From JAIVGV01 sp045807785 (GTDB taxonomy: Bacteria > Acidobacteriota > Blastocatellia > Pyrinomonadales > Pyrinomonadaceae): a stretch of 10,345 nucleotides of DNA. The DNA is taken from positions 1 to 10,345 of the forward strand of contig JBJMGS010000010.1 of NCBI GenBank assembly GCA_045807785.1, read 5' to 3'. Within the stretch, counting starts at the first letter, position 1, and each line of letters starts with the position of its first letter. The translations under genes and the position numbers were made by a program. The notes below the pieces were generated by a model, which was not told where the DNA came from, ran no database searches, and saw nothing but the letters and a program-made list of their open reading frames with translations. Below are positions 6,530 through 10,345 of the stretch, in pieces.

Positions 6530-9500
6530 TTAGACGAGGGCGAAGTCGAACTGCTCCTGATGCACGCGCTCGTCGGCGGTGAGATCAACCGCTCCGAGGT
6601 AGTCCTCGATCTCCTTGAGCACATCGCGCTCGGAAGAGTGCAGCGCGCGCGCCACCTCTGGGTTAACGCGCAGCGTCGCCTGCTTGATCTCGTCGTCCTT
6701 CATCGCGCGCGAGAGGCTGCGTGCCTCTTCGAGTATCTCGTAACAGATCGTCTGCGGCGATTTGACCAGCCCCGCGCCCGTGCAGTACGGGCAGGGCGAG
6801 CAGAGCGTGCGCTCAAGCGACTGCTTGACGCGCTTGCGCGTCATGATGACGAGTCCGAAGTCGTTGATCGAGAGCACCTTCGTCGGCGACTTGTCGTCCC
6901 TGAGCGCGTCTTGCAGCGCGCCCATCACGCGGTTGCGGTTGCGCCTGTCCTCCATGTCGATCAGGTCAAGGACGATGATGCCGCCCAGATCGCGCAGGCG
7001 AATCTGGCGCGCGATCTCGTCCACGGCTTCGAGGTTCGTCTTCGTGATCGTGTCTTCCAGACGAGACCCGCCGCGCCCGACGAACTTGCCCGTGTTGACG
7101 TCAATGGCGACGAGCGCCTCGGTCTGGTTGATGACGAGGTAGCCGCCCGAGCGAAGCCACACGCGCGGCTTGATCGCCTTGTCGAGTTCCGCCTGCACGC
7201 CGAAGGCTTCGAGGATCGGCTCCTCGCGCGTGTAGAGCTTGACGCGGTTGACGAGCCGCGGCTGGATGCGGTTCACGAACTCGACGATCTCCTGATACTC
7301 CTGCTCGGAGTCCACGCGGATCGCCGAGAAGTCGTCTGAGAGTTGATCGCGAAGTATCCGCTGCACGAGGTCGAGGTCTTTGTGCGCCATCGAGGGCGCC
7401 TTCTTCTTCTCGGCGTTGCGGCGAATGTCGCGCCACGCGCGCACGAGGTAGCGTGCGTCGTCACGCAGATTCTCCTCCGTGATGCCGACGCCCGCCGTGC
7501 GGACGATGAAGCCGCCCGAAGGGACGTCTTCCGTCTGGCGGATGTTGGCGATCAGCTTACGCAGGCGCTGGCGCTCGGAGTCGGACTCGATCTTGCGCGA
7601 GACGCCGACATGCTCGATGGTCGGCATGTAAACGAGGTAGCGACCAGGCAGCGCGATGTGCGAAGTGATGCGCGCGCCCTTCTGCGAGATCGGCTCCTTG
7701 GCGATCTGCACGAGAATCTCCTGACCCTCGCGCAGCAAATCGCTGATCATCGGTGCGCCGCGCCGCCCGCCGCGACTGTCGCGGTTATCGCGACCCTCAC
7801 GGCTCTGGCCTTCACGACTTTGACCTTCACGGCCCTGACTCTCGCGACCCTGGCCCTCGCGAGTATCCCGGCCCTCACGGTTGTCGCGGCTGTCTCGACC
7901 GCCGCGATTATCACGACCGTCGCCGCCGCCTTCGCGTCCGCCGCTGCGACCGCCGCCGCGCGAATCGCGCCCGCCACGACCGCCGCGGCTGTCTCGACCT
8001 TCGCCGCGACCGTCACGACCGCCGCGCGCCTCTGTGCCGCCTTCGCGCCCGCCATCGCGACCACTTTCGCGCCCGGCCTCACGACCGCCTTCGCGATTAC
8101 CTTCACGGCTCGCGTCGCGCCCGCCTTCGCGATTTGCGTCGCGGCCGCCTTCACGCGCGTTGTCGCGCCCGCCGCGACTCTCACGCCCGCCTTCGGTTTT
8201 GGGCGCGCGCTCCGGCTCTGCTTCAACTGGCGCGGGCGCTTCCTCCACGGCGGCGGCTTCGACGAACGCGGGCGCGTCCGTCTCGGTCACCTCTTCGGCG
8301 TGACCGTTCGCGCCGTTCGTGGCCTCGCCCTCGCCGGGCGCTTTGCCGCCGCGACGGCGACGTCGTCCGCCCCTGCGCGCCGCGAACTCGCCGCGCGGCG
8401 GACGCGACGTCACGCTCGCCTCTGCGTCTTCAGCATCGCCCGCGGCGCCCTTCGCCGCGCCGCGACCTTTCGCCGCGCCCTTGCCCGCGGACTTTTTCGT
8501 CGCACCCTTCGATGCCGCCGGACGCTTCGACGCGCCAGACTCTTCGCCGGCCTTCTTGCGCGCGGGCGACTTCGACGCCGCACCCTTCGTCGCCTTCTTC
8601 GCCGCGCCGCGCTTCTTGCCGGCGCGTGCGCCGGACGCTTCCGGGTCACCGTCGGGCGAAGCCTCGACGGCCCTTTCGTCATCGCTCACACGCTCGAACG
8701 ATTGCGGCGCGCCGCTCGCGTCCGCGTCGAGTAAATCTTCGGAGAGCGTGGCGACCGAGGCGGCGACGGCGCGCGCGACGCCGCGCGTCTGGCGCGTCGG
8801 CACGGCAACCTCTTCTTCATCGTCCGCGATGCGCTCGAAGCCGGTCGAGCCTTTGATGTCTTTGGACGAGAAGAGGGAGCCGACCTCAGCCGTCTCTGCC
8901 GCGTCCATGTCGAACTCGGCGGCGCGCACCTGATCGAGCAAGCGCTCCTGCACGCGCGCGTCCTTGAACGCCTCGCCTTCGTCGAACGACGCCGCCTCGT
9001 CCACGTCCACGACACGCTCGAACGAGTCGGTGTCGGCGACGAAGGGCGTGTTGATCTCTTCGCGCGAGACGGAGTGAGCGCGAATCTCGTGTCCGGTGTC
9101 GGCGGAAGGCCGCCCGCCCGCGCTCGTTTGATCGCGCTCGTCGCGCCCGCGCTTGCCGCGTCTGCGCCGACCGCGCCGCTCGCCCTCTTCCGAACTGTCT
9201 GCCTGTGACTGTGCGTCCGCGCCGACTTCATCAGCAGCGGCGATCGGAGACTGAGCCTGCGGCGTCTCGGAGACTTGCAACGGGGCCGAAGCTTCGGGCT
9301 CGGCATCTTCTTCTTCTTCGCCAGCCGCGCCGGGCGGCATCGCGAGTTCGTGCGCCGACTCCATCTGCCGCTCGCGTTCGACGCGCGCACGCTCGATCCG
9401 CTCGTTCGCCGCCGCGCGCGCCGCGTCCGAGTCGCCGTCCTTCGAGCGATCGACGACGATCTTGTCGAACTCCTCCTCCTCGTCGAAGAAATCCGTGACG

Positions 9501-9709
9501 TAGAGGAAGGCGTCGCGCTCCAGCCCGATATCGACAAAAGCCGACTGCATGCCGGGCAGCACGCGCATGACGCGCCCCTTGTAGATGTTGCCGACGATGC
9601 CCTGACCGCCTTCGCCGCGCTCGATGTAAAACTCCGTGACTCGCCCATCCTCAATGATGGCGATCTTCTTTTCGCGCCCGTTGAGGCTAACGATTAACTC
9701 TTTCGACAT
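6530..9709 (-). CDS. rng: Ribonuclease E/G family endoribonuclease with a giant insertion in its S1 domain
   Basis: The protein has 1059 residues and is an endoribonuclease for mRNA decay and rRNA/tRNA maturation. Order of parts: N-terminal RNase H-like strand region (1-34); first half of S1 (about 35-77, with NIYKGRVMRVLPGMQSAFVD); a low-complexity insertion (about 78-652); second half of S1 (about 653-700, with ISDLLREGQEILVQIAKE); the 5'-monophosphate sensor RTAG (R737, T738); and a DNase I-like catalytic region with D870 (AIDVNTG) and D915 (VLDLIDME), equivalent to D303 and D346 of E. coli RNase E. The zinc link is CPYC (C973, C976), followed by only 83 more residues, as in RNase G. Escherichia coli has about 20 residues at the insertion point. 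The insertion contains acidic stretches, three FER[V/I] motifs (230, 291, 338), a Lys/Ala block (363-425) and RG/RD/RE repeats (507-651). A possible Shine-Dalgarno (AAAGG) lies about 14-16 nt upstream of the ATG. The gene is monocistronic, closed by a strong terminator. Confidence 0.95.
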   Translation of the reverse strand: MSKELIVSLNGREKKIAIIEDGRVTEFYIERGEGGQGIVGNIYKGRVMRVLPGMQSAFVDIGLERDAFLYVTDFFDEEEEFDKIVVDRSKDGDSDAARAAANERIERARVERERQMESAHELAMPPGAAGEEEEDAEPEASAPLQVSETPQAQSPIAAADEVGADAQSQADSSEEGERRGRRRRGKRGRDERDQTSAGGRPSADTGHEIRAHSVSREEINTPFVADTDSFERVVDVDEAASFDEGEAFKDARVQERLLDQVRAAEFDMDAAETAEVGSLFSSKDIKGSTGFERIADDEEEVAVPTRQTRGVARAVAASVATLSEDLLDADASGAPQSFERVSDDERAVEASPDGDPEASGARAGKKRGAAKKATKGAASKSPARKKAGEESGASKRPAASKGATKKSAGKGAAKGRGAAKGAAGDAEDAEASVTSRPPRGEFAARRGGRRRRRGGKAPGEGEATNGANGHAEEVTETDAPAFVEAAAVEEAPAPVEAEPERAPKTEGGRESRGGRDNAREGGRDANREGGRDASREGNREGGREAGRESGRDGGREGGTEARGGRDGRGEGRDSRGGRGGRDSRGGGRSGGREGGGDGRDNRGGRDSRDNREGRDTREGQGRESQGREGQSREGQSREGRDNRDSRGGRRGAPMISDLLREGQEILVQIAKEPISQKGARITSHIALPGRYLVYMPTIEHVGVSRKIESDSERQRLRKLIANIRQTEDVPSGGFIVRTAGVGITEENLRDDARYLVRAWRDIRRNAEKKKAPSMAHKDLDLVQRILRDQLSDDFSAIRVDSEQEYQEIVEFVNRIQPRLVNRVKLYTREEPILEAFGVQAELDKAIKPRVWLRSGGYLVINQTEALVAIDVNTGKFVGRGGSRLEDTITKTNLEAVDEIARQIRLRDLGGIIVLDLIDMEDRRNRNRVMGALQDALRDDKSPTKVLSINDFGLVIMTRKRVKQSLERTLCSPCPYCTGAGLVKSPQTICYEILEEARSLSRAMKDDEIKQATLRVNPEVARALHSSERDVLKEIEDYLGAVDLTADERVHQEQFDFALV
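7757..8191 (-). repeat. DNA coding the RG/RD/RE-rich repeat tract of the RNase
   Basis: This 435-bp stretch codes RNase residues 507-651, made of degenerate units such as EGGRD, SREGQ, NREGG and SRGGR, with Gly, Arg, Glu, Asp, Ser and Asn almost exclusively. Arginine is nearly always CGN, but the third base varies between neighbouring units (for example CGT/CGC, GGC/GGT/GGG, GAA/GAG). The repeat is therefore conserved at protein level and is not a fresh DNA slippage product. The opposite strand is open over a long distance only because of this composition. Confidence 0.85.
8435..8623 (-). other. Segment coding a Lys/Ala-rich histone-H1-like block inside the RNase
   Basis: RNase residues 363-425 are nearly all Lys, Ala, Gly, Ser and Arg, with short motifs such as KKATK, SPARKK and GAAKGRGAAK. 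Such composition is known from the tails of eukaryotic H1 and bacterial H1-like or HU-like extensions, where it binds nucleic acid without sequence preference. Here it separates the acidic FER-motif region from the RG-rich tract. Function in this enzyme is inference: extra RNA or DNA binding, or charge pairing with the acidic segments. Confidence 0.7.
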
Positions 9710-9719
9710 GTGAAACTTG

Positions 9720-9737
9720 TTGACCTTTCAAGGTGAA
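9720..9737 (-). promoter_or_regulatory. Near-palindrome holding the possible ribosome binding site of the RNase gene
   Basis: TTGACCTT (9720-9727) and AAGGTGAA (9730-9737) are complementary except for one pair, separated by TC. In the minus-strand transcript this gives ACCU-UGAA-AGGU, a four-base stem with a tetraloop, then a mismatch and two more A-U pairs. The AGG that could pair with 16S rRNA lies in the stem about 14 nt before the ATG, so folding could partly hide it. The stem is weak and may have no effect. Confidence 0.35.
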
Positions 9738-10198
9738 CCCGCACGCACGCAATAGAGCCACGGTGGGCGCGCGCCTGAATGCGGTGTGGGATGGTGTGTA
9801 GGGATGAGACGTGGGGTGGCTGCGCGTCGCGCGGCCTGTCGCTTATCGGTCGGGAGTTATGGGCGGCGCGAGAGTCACGCGGGTGGTCGGGCGCGTCCCC
9901 CTGCCGCCGTGCAAGCCGTGGCAGGCTCGGTCGCGCTCCCCACTTGGCGGGAAAGCGTCTGCAACTGTCCACTCGAAAACTCCGTCGAGCCGCTTCAGAC
10001 CGACGGGCGCGGGGCGGGATCGAAGTTCGCGGCGAAGTTTACGCCCGTGAACCTTACTCGACTCGCCGCCTGAAACGCGCCGCCGTCTTCGCTCTTGATC
10101 GCGCGCCATCTTCCGAAGTCTTCGCGCGCGAACCCTGTGGGGTTGCGGCGTCGAAGAAGAAGCCCGCGCCGCAAGCGGCACCAAACATTCTCATCGAC

Positions 10199-10224
10199 GG
10201 TCGCCGCGTTCGTCAGCGGCGACC
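10199..10224. other. Perfect 9-bp hairpin in the RNase upstream region
   Basis: GGTCGCCGC (10199-10207) and GCGGCGACC (10216-10224) are perfectly complementary around an eight-base loop. Neither side has a real T-tract (only TTTC on the plus strand), so it is a poor terminator. If the RNase transcript starts near the right edge, this hairpin would be in its 5' leader. Confidence 0.5.
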
Positions 10225-10345
10225 TTTCAAAACTTGCGTCCTGCCCGTCGGCGCGTTCACAAACTTCCCGGACGCGCCGCTCAGCGCCGTTGCGCTGCGA
10301 AAGTTAAATCACAGAACAAGACCGAGGGAGTATAGACGAGAGGGC

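Larger units (their letters stand above)
9710..10345 (-). promoter_or_regulatory. Gene-poor region upstream of the RNase gene, probable long leader and promoter
   Basis: No frame in these 636 bp gives a recognisable protein. All three minus-strand frames entering from the right edge meet a stop within about 65 bases, so no minus-strand gene enters from the right edge. Things seen: a near-palindrome at 9720-9737 containing the possible Shine-Dalgarno; a tract at 9783-9819 whose minus-strand RNA would have one G in 37 nt; a perfect hairpin at 10199-10224; and a possible minus-strand -10 box TATACT at 10334-10329, whose -35 would fall outside the window. RNase E of E. coli is autoregulated through a long structured 5' leader, so a similar arrangement is conceivable here. 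A plus-strand gene may start just beyond the right edge. A 46-codon minus-strand frame (10194-10054) and a plus frame open to the edge are not supported as genes. Confidence 0.45.

Noticed and set aside
7757..8191. CRISPR-like or satellite repeat
   Set aside because: The repeat is degenerate, has no spacers, keeps the RNase reading frame and varies mainly at third codon positions.
7343..8734. Plus-strand open frame of 463 codons opposite the RNase, with Ala/Thr repeats
   Set aside because: It mirrors the RG-repeat and Lys/Ala codons of the RNase on the other strand; the sense strand has intact RNase E/G motifs on both sides.
9843..10184. Minus-strand 113-codon frame upstream of the RNase
   Set aside because: Arg/Pro/Gly-rich with no domain, poor start context; similar open frames exist on the opposite strand, as expected for GC-rich noncoding DNA.
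10054..10194. Minus-strand 46-codon frame upstream of the RNase (possible leader peptide)
   Set aside because: No Shine-Dalgarno at a useful distance, no recognisable sequence, and it ends far from the RNase start.

Overview
The window is GC-rich bacterial chromosome with ordinary housekeeping-type gene density and no mobile element, CRISPR array, tRNA or rRNA that I can see. The gene set (a fused membrane/spermidine-synthase-like protein, a GT-C-like membrane protein, a putative zinc metallopeptidase paired with an ATP-grasp ligase, and an RNase E/G with a huge disordered insertion) together with the base composition suggests Acidobacteriota, perhaps Blastocatellia. That placement is inference from gene families, not from a marker gene.

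Layout from left to right. Positions 1-1932 hold, on the minus strand, the first 644 codons of a fused MFS-like/spermidine-synthase-like protein; its C-terminus lies outside the left edge. It is divergent, across a 191-bp gap, from a plus-strand 687-residue multi-pass membrane protein (2124-4187) with features of GT-C glycosyltransferase-like proteins. Next comes a minus-strand two-gene operon, read right to left: a putative zinc metallopeptidase (5339-6367) whose stop codon overlaps the start of an ATP-grasp ligase (4218-5342) in an ATGA junction. A short gap follows, with a nested inverted repeat and a strong intrinsic terminator. Last is a very long minus-strand RNase E/G gene (6530-9709), preceded by about 636 bp without a convincing gene that may be its leader and promoter region.

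The most unusual object is the RNase. All catalytic-core landmarks of RNase E/G are present (5'-phosphate sensor RTAG, catalytic Asp pair, CPxC zinc link). However, the S1 RNA-binding domain is split by about 570 residues of low-complexity sequence: acidic segments carrying a three-times repeated FER[V/I] motif, a Lys/Ala histone-H1-like block, and about 145 residues of RG/RD/RE repeats. In Escherichia coli RNase E the disordered scaffold is a C-terminal tail; here the protein ends soon after the zinc link and the disorder sits inside the S1 domain. The second item of interest is the tightly coupled metallopeptidase/ATP-grasp pair, which looks like an uncharacterised peptide-forming or peptide-modifying module.
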